DNA from: Chryseobacterium herbae
GTDB lineage: Bacteria > Bacteroidota > Bacteroidia > Flavobacteriales > Weeksellaceae
Length of the DNA: 64,000 bases
Direction of reading: 5' to 3'
Assembly: GCF_025154075.1 (NCBI RefSeq)
Contig: NZ_JAOAMU010000002.1
Span: 306,368 to 370,367, forward strand
Shown here: in pieces, positions 8,576-16,325 of the stretch
How the letters are laid out: each line of letters begins with the position of its first letter
Numbering within the stretch: position 1 is the stretch's first letter
The notes under the pieces: generated by a model
The model's database searches: none
Seen by the model: the letters and a program-made list of their open reading frames with translations, nothing else
What the model was told of the DNA's origin: nothing
Translations under genes and position numbers: made by a program

Positions 8576-10345
8576 ATGACTTCAAAGGAAAAAGTTGTTG
8601 CACTTCGTGAAGAAATGCAGAAAAATAATGTTGATGCATTTATAGTATATTCTGCAGACCCGCATATGAGTGAGTATCTGCCCGGAGAATGGCAAGAGAG
8701 AGTATGGCTTTCCGGATTTTTGGGCTCTGCCGGTTTTGTGGTAATTACCAAAGATAAAGCTGGACTTTGGACAGACGGAAGATACTTTACACAAGCTGCT
8801 CTAGAACTGGATGGATCCGGAATTGATCTTTTTAAAGATGGAATAGAAGGAACTCCCAACTATATCGATTGGATCATTTCTGAAATTCCAGCGAGTGGAA
8901 AAGTGGCGGTTAATGCTGTTGCAACTTCAAATGCCAATTGGGAACTGCTTTCTCAAAAACTGCAGTCAAAAAATATAAGTTTAGCGGATCTTCCGTTATT
9001 AAAGGAAATCTGGAAAGACAGAGGAACACCTTCGAAAAATCCAATTTTTGTACATCCTGTGGAGAGAGCCGGGAAATCGGTGACTGATAAACTGGGAGCT
9101 ATTCGTCAGAAAATGGAAGACCAGGAAGCGACTGTACATGTTATTTCAAGTTTGGACGATGTAGCCTGGACCTCGAATTTAAGAGGAAGTGATGTAGAAA
9201 GCAATCCTGTATTTTTAGGATACATTGTCATCACTAAAAATGATGCCGTATTATTCACGGATCTTGAAAAACTGGAAGTGCCCGCAAGAAAACAAATGGA
9301 TGATTCCTTTGTGAAAATGATGCCTTACGAAGAGTTTTACAACTATCTGAGCGCATTCAAAAATGAAAAGATATTGGTTTCTCCGAATAGCAACCAAATG
9401 ATCTATGAAACGCTAAAAGCTGACAACCAGTTTATAAAAGCGCCGGTTCCGGGTAATCTGATGAAAGCTCAGAAAAATGAAACCGAGCTGGAAGGATTTA
9501 GAACGGTTATGGTAAGAGATGGTATAGCAATGGTGAAATTCCTTTACTGGCTTACTCATACTGCCGGAAAAGAAGCCATGAACGAATATTCCATCGGTAA
9601 AAAATTGGGCGGTTTCCGTGCAGAAGGTGAAAACTTTGTGGGGGAAAGCTTTGGAAGCATCGTAGGTTATAAAGATAATGGTGCTATTATGCATTATTCA
9701 GCAAAAAGTGAAGGAAGTAAAGACGTTACGAATGATGCAACCATCCTGGTAGATTCAGGAGGGCAGTATCTGGAAGGAACAACTGATATTACAAGAACTT
9801 TAGCTTTAGGAACGTTTTCTGATGAATTCAAAAGAAATTCTACTTTGGTACTTCAGGGGCTGATCCGTTTATCGATGGTGAAATTCCCGAAAGGAACAAA
9901 AGGAGTTCATTTGGATGCGATTGCAAGACTGCCGTTGTGGATGGAAGGAAAAGATTTCAACCACGGAACGGGTCACGGAGTTGGAAGTTTTATGAATGTT
10001 CACGAAGGTCCGCAGAGTATCAGAAAAGACCTGAACGCTCAGGATCTTCTTCCGGGAATGGTATGTTCCAATGAACCGGGATATTATCTTGAAGGAAAAT
10101 ACGGAATCCGTCACGAAAACCTGATTGCTGTAAAAGAAGCAGAAAAAACGATTCATGGAACATTCTATGAATTTGAAACCCTGACTTTCTGCCCGTTCTT
10201 TAAAGATACCATTGTAAAAGAAATCCTTTCAGAGGAAGAAATTGCATGGTTGAACAGCTATCATAAAACTTGTGAGGAAAAAATAGGCCCTTATCTTGAA
10301 GGAGAAGTTAAAGAATGGTTCCTTGAATTGGTGAGCCCGCTTTAA
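8576..10345 (+). CDS. pepP: Xaa-Pro aminopeptidase (M24B, aminopeptidase P)
   Basis: A 589-residue cytosolic metallopeptidase that removes N-terminal residues before proline. Two creatinase-like N-terminal domains (about residues 1-300) precede the pita-bread catalytic domain. Metal ligands are visible: the two aspartates in LVDSGGQYLEGTTDITRT (about 391-408), the histidine in GTGHGVGSFMNVHEG (about 462-476), and glutamates in NEPGYYLEGKYGIRHEN (about 500-516). A C-terminal M24_C extension is present. It is monocistronic: a -7-like TAACTTTC lies upstream and a strong terminator lies at 10476-10503. Confidence 0.92.
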   Translation: MTSKEKVVALREEMQKNNVDAFIVYSADPHMSEYLPGEWQERVWLSGFLGSAGFVVITKDKAGLWTDGRYFTQAALELDGSGIDLFKDGIEGTPNYIDWIISEIPASGKVAVNAVATSNANWELLSQKLQSKNISLADLPLLKEIWKDRGTPSKNPIFVHPVERAGKSVTDKLGAIRQKMEDQEATVHVISSLDDVAWTSNLRGSDVESNPVFLGYIVITKNDAVLFTDLEKLEVPARKQMDDSFVKMMPYEEFYNYLSAFKNEKILVSPNSNQMIYETLKADNQFIKAPVPGNLMKAQKNETELEGFRTVMVRDGIAMVKFLYWLTHTAGKEAMNEYSIGKKLGGFRAEGENFVGESFGSIVGYKDNGAIMHYSAKSEGSKDVTNDATILVDSGGQYLEGTTDITRTLALGTFSDEFKRNSTLVLQGLIRLSMVKFPKGTKGVHLDAIARLPLWMEGKDFNHGTGHGVGSFMNVHEGPQSIRKDLNAQDLLPGMVCSNEPGYYLEGKYGIRHENLIAVKEAEKTIHGTFYEFETLTFCPFFKDTIVKEILSEEEIAWLNSYHKTCEEKIGPYLEGEVKEWFLELVSPL

Positions 10346-10475
10346 TAAAGTGAATGGTGGAAAGGTCAATTGTGAATAGTTAATTGTCAATTTTGATAGG
10401 ACTAAGAGATTGAGCGTTACCCTTTAACCATCGGATTTAAACTTTGAACATTAATAATTGTTAGATAAATTCTTG

Positions 10476-10503
10476 AAGCCCTGCGGATTCCTCTGCGGGG
10501 CTT
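10476..10503 (+). terminator. Rho-independent terminator of the aminopeptidase gene
   Basis: AAGCCCTGCGGA pairs with TCTGCGGGGCTT over 12 bp (two G-U pairs) with loop TTCC, followed by a T run. It lies about 130 bp after the aminopeptidase stop codon. Confidence 0.85.
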
Positions 10504-10585
10504 TTTCATGAATACAACCGTATTTTCACGGATGTAATTTTAGGGATTCCCCTGACAGAAAGCCATACAGCGTGATCTATCTTTG

Positions 10586-10680
10586 CATCATTAACAAGAC
10601 ATCATTCATAACTTCATATACACTTAGTAAATTCAAAGCAGATAAAACCATTTCATCCTGAAGTGGTTTTATTTTTTTAG
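10586..10680 (+). ncRNA. Candidate orphan small RNA of about 90 nt
   Basis: Within the gene-free stretch 10346-11186, TATCTTTG (10578-10585) is a perfect match to the Bacteroidetes -7 box TAnnTTTG. A CTGACA word lies about 20 bp upstream. About 60 bp downstream of the -7 box is a strong intrinsic terminator: ATAAAACCATTTC (10642-10654) pairs with GAAGTGGTTTTAT (10660-10672) over 13 bp, with loop ATCCT and a T tract to 10678. No open reading frame of note is between them, so a short RNA is the simplest reading. The rest of the stretch to 11186 is AT-rich with no gene seen. Confidence 0.45.
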
Positions 10681-11186
10681 TAAAAACCAGATCAATAAGA
10701 ATAAAACGCTCACTTAATCGAATAAATTACGTTGATTCTGATGAAGGGGATTATAGGCTCAGTTTCAAAAATTGGATGCTAGGTAAAAAGAAACATTATA
10801 AACATTAAGAAATTAAGATCTTAAAAGATAGGGTACTTAAAGAACTTAAAAAAATCAATTTATTGATTTCTTCATTCATAGATAAGCACACTGCTTAAAT
10901 CCTTAATGTTTAAATTAAGAAATAAACTAAATTTTATTGAGGTTAAGAATATTAAGTTTTTGCTTCGCATTAAGATGTACAAATTAAAAAATTATTTGAT
11001 TTTTTCTTAACTCACCTTACATTCTTCATTGATCTTAATGTTTCAAAAAGCATGAATTAGATCTGCATTATCAGAGAAATCTACGAGAGCACACCAACAC
11101 TACTTTTGCGGATCATCTCCGATTTGTTTAATTTCGTTAAAACTTTAGAAAACCAGACCGGATTCTAAGTTCTAATTTTGAAAACC

Positions 11187-11753
11187 ATGGTAGAAGATTT
11201 TTTCCGAAGCTTTAATCTATTCTCAGAAGTTGAGATCAAAGATTTCTTACAACTTTTTGAAACCAGAAAAGTGTATAAAAATGACTTTTTTGTACAGGAA
11301 GGCGAAAAATGTAAAGAAATAGCATTTATAGTATCGGGAATTTTCCGTTCCTATTATATATCAAACGAAGGAAAAGATATGACCTACTGCTTCCGGTTTC
11401 CCAATCAGTTGATGGCGGGCTATTCGTCATTTATTTCAGACTGTCCGAGCAGAGAAAATATGCAGGCCATTACCGATGCCGATCTGATGGTTTTAAAAAA
11501 AGATGCCGTAGATGATCTGGTAAAAGATGATCTTAACTGGACAAAATTTCTAAAGATGATCGCCGAACAGGAATATCTGGAACTTGAGAAAAGATTTTTC
11601 CAACTCCAGAGAGACACTGCTGCACAGCGGTATGAAGCTCTGTTAGGAAATCAACCGGATTACGTTCAGAAAATCCCGCTGCAGTATTTGGCTTCTTATC
11701 TGGGCATTACCCAAAGACATCTTAGCCGGATCAGAAAAGAAGTTACGATCTAA
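11187..11753 (+). CDS. Crp/Fnr family transcriptional regulator
   Basis: A 188-residue regulator. The cyclic-nucleotide-binding-like beta-roll spans about residues 10-115 (KVYKNDFFVQEGEKCKEIAFI, GIFRSYYIS). The C-terminal HTH (about 150-188: DYVQKIPLQYLASYLGITQRHLSRIRKE) is typical of the Bacteroidetes Crp subfamily. The cNMP phosphate-binding RxS signature is not obvious, as is usual in this subfamily, so the ligand is unknown. The open frame extends to a TTG at 11178, but the ATG at 11187 is preferred. It is monocistronic in appearance. Confidence 0.85.
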   Translation: MVEDFFRSFNLFSEVEIKDFLQLFETRKVYKNDFFVQEGEKCKEIAFIVSGIFRSYYISNEGKDMTYCFRFPNQLMAGYSSFISDCPSRENMQAITDADLMVLKKDAVDDLVKDDLNWTKFLKMIAEQEYLELEKRFFQLQRDTAAQRYEALLGNQPDYVQKIPLQYLASYLGITQRHLSRIRKEVTI

Positions 11754-11953
11754 ACCAAAATATATTTTCTAAATAAAGGATTTGAGAGAGTTATGGACTA
11801 TTAGTATTAGTTTCGGGGTGAATTTTGGTTTCTAGTTGCTGGTTTATTAGTTGCTGGTTGGTAGTAGCTACTAAATTATCGTCTGATGTCTGAAATATGA
11901 CATCTAAAAATCTTGTTTCTTGACTTTTATTTTCCAATCTCCATTCACCAGTC

Positions 11954-12036
11954 ACTTGCGAAGCAAAATTCACGATTGACATTCTTAATCTCTTTGAAAG
12001 TCTGATGTCTGATGTCTGAAATCTGATATCTAAAAA
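11954..12036. repeat. Dispersed repeat family R2, copy 2 (in gene-free 11754-12156)
   Basis: CTTGCGAAGCAAAATTCAC, GACATTCTTAATC, GAAAGTCTGATGTCTGATG and ATCTGATATCTAAAAA match the block at 1085-1180 in the same order. The flanks also carry the low-complexity 'ttgctggttggtagtagct' and 'tctgatgtctgaaat' words. There is no gene in the stretch. A TACTTTTG -7 box (12137-12144) lies 12 bp before the next ATG. Confidence 0.65.
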
Positions 12037-12156
12037 AATGTCTTAACCCAAACTCACATTAAATAAAAACCGGAAAAGGTTTAATTCATGGGTCCCGTTT
12101 TAGACATTTGTCCTACACAATCATGAAGCGACTCTATACTTTTGTAAAAAAAATAA

Positions 12157-13179
12157 ATGGAGCACAATATTCTGGTTATTGGAGGAAATGGTCTGGTAGG
12201 TAAAACCATTATCCGCATTTTGAAATCGAGAAACCCGGAGGTACCTGTTTTCGTGGGTGGGAGAAAAGGAGGGAAAACGGAGCATGATCTTAGGATCGAC
12301 GTAACTGATCCCCGTACTTTTCAAGTAATTTCTGATAAAAAAATAAGTCTGATTATTCTTTCGGTGAATGATCAGTCGGATCATATTCTCAAGTTCGCTA
12401 TTGCTAACGGAATCGATTATTTAGACATTACAAAACCTACTCCCGATCTGGTCAAAGCTTATGATCTGGCTAAAGAAAGTACCATAAAAAGCAGAATTGT
12501 ATTCAGTTCCGGATGGATGGGAGGTATCGTTAACGGTTTGGTGAAAACGCTTGCTGAGACTGCAGATATTCAGGAAGTGAAACTTTTTGTCTATTATTCA
12601 GTAAAGGATCTTGCAGGAGAAAGTTCGGCACATTTTATGGCTGAAAACGTGGCAAAACCTTTTATCCGCTATGAGAGCAACCGTCGGGTTCCGATCAAAC
12701 ATTTTTTAGATTCCGAAAACTTTAATTTTTCTTTTGGAATCGGGAAAAGGGAAGCCTATAATTTTGATGTACCGGATCTGTATATTTTAAATCAGATTGA
12801 AAAAGTTCCCACCGTCAGTGTGAAAATGACATACAATTCAAAGTTTATAACTTGGCTTTTAGGAGCATTTCAAAAAATAAGACTTTTCAATATTCTGTCA
12901 TTAAAGGAAAGAAAAATGATTTTCGGATCGAGTGGAAATGGGGATCAGTCTGTATTTGAGATTTTGGTAAAAACAGCGAACGGGAATAAAAAATTAAGCC
13001 TTCAGAGTACAAAAGGGCAAGCGGAATTAACGGCTCTTTCTGCTGTACTGCACACGGAAGAATTATTGAAAAATTTCCATGATAATAAGATTTACTTCAG
13101 TCACCAGTTGCACCAACCTCTGTCACTGCTTGAGAAATTAAAGTCTTATGAAACCATCAATATACAATCCGAATTATGA
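12157..13179 (+). CDS. Saccharopine dehydrogenase-like NAD(P)-binding protein
   Basis: A 340-residue protein. The Rossmann nucleotide-binding motif VIGGNGLVGKTI is at about residues 6-17, and the family pattern VFVGGRKGGK (around 31-40) follows the second strand. The layout resembles the saccharopine dehydrogenase NADP-binding superfamily, whose members include many uncharacterised oxidoreductases. The substrate is unknown. The TACTTTTG -7 box at 12137-12144 gives a very short leader. The stop codon overlaps the next ATG by 4 bp (ATGA), so the two are translationally coupled. Confidence 0.75.
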   Translation: MEHNILVIGGNGLVGKTIIRILKSRNPEVPVFVGGRKGGKTEHDLRIDVTDPRTFQVISDKKISLIILSVNDQSDHILKFAIANGIDYLDITKPTPDLVKAYDLAKESTIKSRIVFSSGWMGGIVNGLVKTLAETADIQEVKLFVYYSVKDLAGESSAHFMAENVAKPFIRYESNRRVPIKHFLDSENFNFSFGIGKREAYNFDVPDLYILNQIEKVPTVSVKMTYNSKFITWLLGAFQKIRLFNILSLKERKMIFGSSGNGDQSVFEILVKTANGNKKLSLQSTKGQAELTALSAVLHTEELLKNFHDNKIYFSHQLHQPLSLLEKLKSYETINIQSEL

Positions 13180-13754
13180 AAAAAATAGCCATCATCAACG
13201 GACATCCCAATAAAGATTCCTTCAATTTCGGAATTGCAGAAGCTTATCAAGAAGGAGCTTTAAAGGCGGGAGCAGAAGTGAAAGCGATAACAATTGCCGA
13301 ATTAAATTTTGATCCCATTCTTCATTTTGGATATCAGAAAAGGATGGAGCTGGAGCCGGATCTTCTGAAAGCCTGGGAAATAATCCAGTGGGCAGATCAT
13401 CTGGTATGGATTCATCCCGTTTGGTGGGGTGGTTTGCCTGCACTAATGAAAGGTTTTCTGGACCGGCTTTTTCTTCCGGGATTTGCCTATCAATACAGAG
13501 AAAATTCGGTTTGGTGGGACAAGCTTTTAAAAGGAAAAACGGCACATATTATTACGACATTGGACCAGCCGGGATGGTATTATTGGCTGTTTTACGGAAG
13601 ACCGAGTGTCAATCAATTGAAAAAATCGACGCTCGAATTCTGTGGGGTGAAGCCTGTAAAAGTGACTTATATTGGGGTTATAAGAAATTCTACTGAAGTG
13701 CAGCGGGCTCAATGGATTCTAAAAGTGAAAGAGTTGGGGAAACGGCTTACATAA
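13176..13754 (+). CDS. NAD(P)H quinone oxidoreductase-like flavodoxin-fold protein
   Basis: A 192-residue flavoprotein of the NQO/KefF/MdaB type. It starts with INGHPNKDSFNFGIAEAY (about residues 6-23), the FMN phosphate-binding pattern, and has the HLVWIHPVWWGGLPALMKGFLDR signature (about 74-96, within limits of reading) that lines the flavin site. It would carry out two-electron reduction of quinones or other acceptors in the cytosol. It overlaps the preceding dehydrogenase-like gene by 4 bp, suggesting a small redox operon without a visible pathway assignment. Confidence 0.85.
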   Translation: MKKIAIINGHPNKDSFNFGIAEAYQEGALKAGAEVKAITIAELNFDPILHFGYQKRMELEPDLLKAWEIIQWADHLVWIHPVWWGGLPALMKGFLDRLFLPGFAYQYRENSVWWDKLLKGKTAHIITTLDQPGWYYWLFYGRPSVNQLKKSTLEFCGVKPVKVTYIGVIRNSTEVQRAQWILKVKELGKRLT

Positions 13755-13756
13755 AC

Positions 13757-13791
13757 CGTCATTGCGAGGAACGAAGTGACGAAGCAATCTC
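13757..13791. repeat. Dispersed repeat family R3, copy 2 (in gene-free 13755-14095)
   Basis: CGTCATTGCGAGGAACGAAG then TGACGAAGCAATCTCA, nearly identical to 8233-8268. It begins 3 bp after the flavoprotein stop. The spacer up to 14095 also contains 'ttgcgcc' words and ends with the mnmE promoter. No gene is seen. Confidence 0.75.
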
Positions 13792-14095
13792 ATTTAAAAT
13801 GTGAGTTTGGTTTCGCGCAGATCTTGCTGATTAAGCAGATTTTAAACGCGAATGGCACAAATGTTTTACACGAATGGGCACTAATCTGAGGTGGCTTTAA
13901 TAATGACCTGGGATTAAATTTTTATCGAAGATAAAAATCTTTGCGCCTTAAGAAAGCAATATACTACTGAACTTTGCGCCATTGCGATATTCCAACGAAA
14001 ATCCAAAAAACTCCAAAAAACTCCAATTAAAGCAATAGACAATCTGTATAAAAGACTCCTTCAGAAATTAGCCTGAAAAATCGTAAATTTGCCCC

Positions 14096-15481
14096 ATGAA
14101 TAACGATACGATTTGCGCACTGGCTACGGCCAATGGAGTAGGAGCTTTAGGCATTATCAGAGTTTCAGGGAACGATGCTTTACCGGTAGTCCAGAAAAGT
14201 TTTCCGGGCAAGAAACTGGAAAAGCAGCAGTCTCATACCATTCATTACGGCTATTTTATGGATGGGGAGGAAGCTATTGATGAGGTGATGCTTTCTATTT
14301 TCCTGGCTCCGAAAAGTTTTACGACAGAAAATTCTGTAGAGATTGCTTTTCACGGCTCGCCGCACATCGGAAAACGTATTCTGGAAACCCTGATCAACAA
14401 CGGGGCAAGAATGGCAAAAGCCGGGGAATTTACCCTTCGTGCATTCATCAACGGAAGAATCGATCTTTCGCAGGCAGAAGCCATTGCCGATGTGATTGCG
14501 TCTGAAAATGAGGCTTCCCGAAAAGTAGCTATCAATCAGCTGAAAGGAGGAATTACGAATGAAATATCGATATTGAGAACAGATCTGCTGAATTTTGTTT
14601 CTCTGATCGAACTTGAACTTGATTTTGCCGAGGAAGATGTAGAATTTGCTGACCGGTCAGCGCTTAATGGACTCTTAGATAAAATTGAAGTGAAACTGGA
14701 CTCTCTTATCGAAAGTTTCCAATACGGAAATGCTATTAAAAACGGAACTGCGGTGGCCATCATCGGAAAACCCAATGCAGGAAAATCTACCTTGCTGAAC
14801 GCCCTGTTGAAAGAGGAGAGAGCCATTGTGAGCAATATTGCCGGAACCACCAGAGATACGATAGAGGAAATTCTGCATATTAAAGGTCATGCATTCCGTC
14901 TTATTGATACGGCTGGACTTCGTGAAACGGTGGATGAAATTGAAGCCATCGGGGTAAAAAAAGCCAAAGAAAAAGTGGAGAACGCGAATATTCTGGTATA
15001 CCTCGCAGATGCGGCTACAGAAGACTACTCCGAAGATATTGAAATGATCAGATCTTTACAGAGAGACGATCTGAAACTGATCATTTGTGCCACGAAAATT
15101 GACGAAGTACTGCCTCCAAAATATGAAGCGGTAGAAGATTTTTTCAGAACTGCCATCAGCCAGGACTTTGATTTTATCAGAATTTCGGCGGTAGAAAACC
15201 AAAATATTCAGGATCTTAAAAACGAACTGTCTTCGTACGTTGAGCAGTTAAAATCTCAGGAAAATAACGTTGTCATCACGAATCAAAGACACTTTGAAGC
15301 TCTTCGTAAGTCTCTGGATGCCACCCATAAAGTGAAAGAAGCTATTTCTTTCCAGATCTCTACAGAACTGTTGGCTTATGAACTGAGAAATGCTTTAGAA
15401 CATCTTGGTGAAATATCCGGTGAAGTGACTAATGATGAGGTGCTGGGGAATATATTTTCGAAGTTTTGTATCGGAAAGTAA
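14096..15481 (+). CDS. mnmE: tRNA modification GTPase MnmE (TrmE)
   Basis: A 461-residue GTPase that, with MnmG, makes the 5-carboxymethylaminomethyl modification of wobble uridine in tRNA. The N-terminal folate-binding domain spans about 1-118, the helical domain surrounds a GTPase with P-loop GKPNAGKSTLLN (about 223-234), the switch region GTTRDT, DTAG (about 269-272) and the TKID base-specificity motif. The protein ends FCIGK with the catalytic cysteine, so it is intact. TAAATTTG (14084-14091) ends only 4 bp before the ATG, so the mRNA is probably leaderless. The ICE begins just after its stop. Confidence 0.97.
   Translation: MNNDTICALATANGVGALGIIRVSGNDALPVVQKSFPGKKLEKQQSHTIHYGYFMDGEEAIDEVMLSIFLAPKSFTTENSVEIAFHGSPHIGKRILETLINNGARMAKAGEFTLRAFINGRIDLSQAEAIADVIASENEASRKVAINQLKGGITNEISILRTDLLNFVSLIELELDFAEEDVEFADRSALNGLLDKIEVKLDSLIESFQYGNAIKNGTAVAIIGKPNAGKSTLLNALLKEERAIVSNIAGTTRDTIEEILHIKGHAFRLIDTAGLRETVDEIEAIGVKKAKEKVENANILVYLADAATEDYSEDIEMIRSLQRDDLKLIICATKIDEVLPPKYEAVEDFFRTAISQDFDFIRISAVENQNIQDLKNELSSYVEQLKSQENNVVITNQRHFEALRKSLDATHKVKEAISFQISTELLAYELRNALEHLGEISGEVTNDEVLGNIFSKFCIGK
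15464..15481 (+). other. Probable ICE attachment site (attL core) in mnmE 3' end
   Basis: TTTTGTATCGGAAAGTAA encodes FCIGK-stop, the most conserved part of mnmE. The 3' end of trmE/thdF is a known integration target (Salmonella genomic island 1 uses it). A tyrosine integrase gene starts 845 bp downstream and all genes from there on look like ICE genes. The matching direct repeat (attR) is not in the window, so the exact core cannot be fixed here. Confidence 0.55.
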
Positions 15482-15528
15482 AATCACATAATAAAACATA
15501 ATAAATACAGGTAAATGGTTGATTTGCA

Positions 15529-15563
15529 GCAAAGTATCGAAAATTGAATTTTCGATACTTTGC
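15529..15563 (+). terminator. Strong terminator after mnmE
   Basis: GCAAAGTATCGAAAAT (15529-15544) pairs perfectly with ATTTTCGATACTTTGC (15548-15563), a 16-bp stem with a 3-nt loop, followed by TTTTGTTT. It sits 48 bp after the mnmE stop. If the attachment core is in mnmE, this terminator belongs to the ICE end and would insulate the element from mnmE transcription. Confidence 0.85.
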
Positions 15564-15589
15564 TTTTGTTTACTTATTTTTTGATCTTT

Positions 15590-15628
15590 TTTGTTCCCTA
15601 TTTGTTCCTCATTTCGTATATTTGTCCA
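15590..15628 (+). promoter_or_regulatory. Three TTTGTYC repeats near the left end (candidate integrase arm sites)
   Basis: TTTGTTCC occurs at 15590-15597 and 15601-15608, and TTTGTCCA at 15621-15628. The spacings are 11 and 20 bp, all on one strand, between the presumed attachment site and the integrase operon. Tyrosine integrases of this kind bind short repeated arm sites near element ends; that role here is inference. Confidence 0.3.
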
Positions 15629-15654
15629 TACCGAGTTTTAGTGGGAGAAATTAA

Positions 15655-15727
15655 TGCGCTTAAAGACACTTAAAGATGCTTAAATATATTTAAAAACTCT
15701 TAATAACGGGGAATTTATTAAAATTTG
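15655..15727 (+). promoter_or_regulatory. 10-bp CTTAAA array and -7 box of the integrase operon
   Basis: Five units in exact 10-bp register: CTTAAA at 15659, 15669 and 15679, TTTAAA at 15689 and CTTAAT at 15699. They are followed by AAAATTTG (15720-15727), one change from TAnnTTTG, 5 bp before the ATG at 15733. The design (phased direct repeats just upstream of a -7 box) parallels the GCCA arrays elsewhere in the element. The proximal boxes suggest a protein covering the -33 region. Confidence 0.6.
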
Positions 15728-15732
15728 AAAAG

Positions 15733-16317
15733 ATGAGCTCTAATATCAGTATTACTAGGATCTGTCAACATTGTGGCAAATCTTTCGAAGCAAAAACCAC
15801 CGTTACAAAAAATTGTAGTGATGATTGCGCCAAGAGAGCCTATAAATTAAAGGCAAAGCAGGACAAAATTCGAGCAAGTAATGTTGAAACTCAAAAAATA
15901 CGAGATAAGCCATTGGATGATATTCGTTCCAAGGATTATCTGACGGTTAGGGAAGTTGCATTACTACTGGCTTGCGCACCCAGAACTGTTTATGTAATGA
16001 TTGAATCTGGGCGGTTACGAGCTGTAAATCTTTCCGAAAGAAAAATACGAATCCATAAAAAAGATGTAGAAGGTATTTTTGAAAATCCCATATTTACTGT
16101 TATACCTAAAGTCGAAAAGAAGGATAAAAAAGTAGTGTTGAAAGTTGAAGATTGTTACAGTGTTGGCCAAATTGAAGAGAATTATGAAATAGCTAATAAG
16201 ACATTATACGAACTTCTGAAGAGAAACAATGTCGAAAAAATTCAAGTGGGAAAATATGTGTATGTATCTAAAGAGATAATACATAATCTGCTTGGTAACT
16301 ACAAAAAAATCAAATAG
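15733..16317 (+). CDS. Zinc-ribbon plus double HTH protein of the ICE integrase operon
   Basis: A 194-residue DNA-binding protein. The N-terminal C11-x2-C14 and C28-x3-C32 pair looks like a zinc ribbon. An excisionase/MerR-type winged HTH follows (about 73-115: YLTVREVALLLACAPRTVY, SGRLRAVNL, RIHKKDVE), then a second, diverged one (about 138-190: YSVGQIEENYEIANKTLYELL, VGKYVYVSKE). It is 8 bp upstream of the integrase gene and is probably its regulator or directionality factor. Such genes commonly sit next to integrases in Bacteroidetes ICEs. It is probably expressed from a leaderless or near-leaderless transcript. Confidence 0.75.
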   Translation: MSSNISITRICQHCGKSFEAKTTVTKNCSDDCAKRAYKLKAKQDKIRASNVETQKIRDKPLDDIRSKDYLTVREVALLLACAPRTVYVMIESGRLRAVNLSERKIRIHKKDVEGIFENPIFTVIPKVEKKDKKVVLKVEDCYSVGQIEENYEIANKTLYELLKRNNVEKIQVGKYVYVSKEIIHNLLGNYKKIK

Positions 16318-16325
16318 TTCAAGCC

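Noticed and set aside
15655..15704. A CRISPR-like array of short repeats
   Set aside because: Units are 10 bp with no spacers, lie at a promoter, and no cas genes are present.
15482..16000. A tRNA gene as integration target
   Set aside because: No cloverleaf or CCA end is visible near the integrase; the mnmE 3' end explains the site better.
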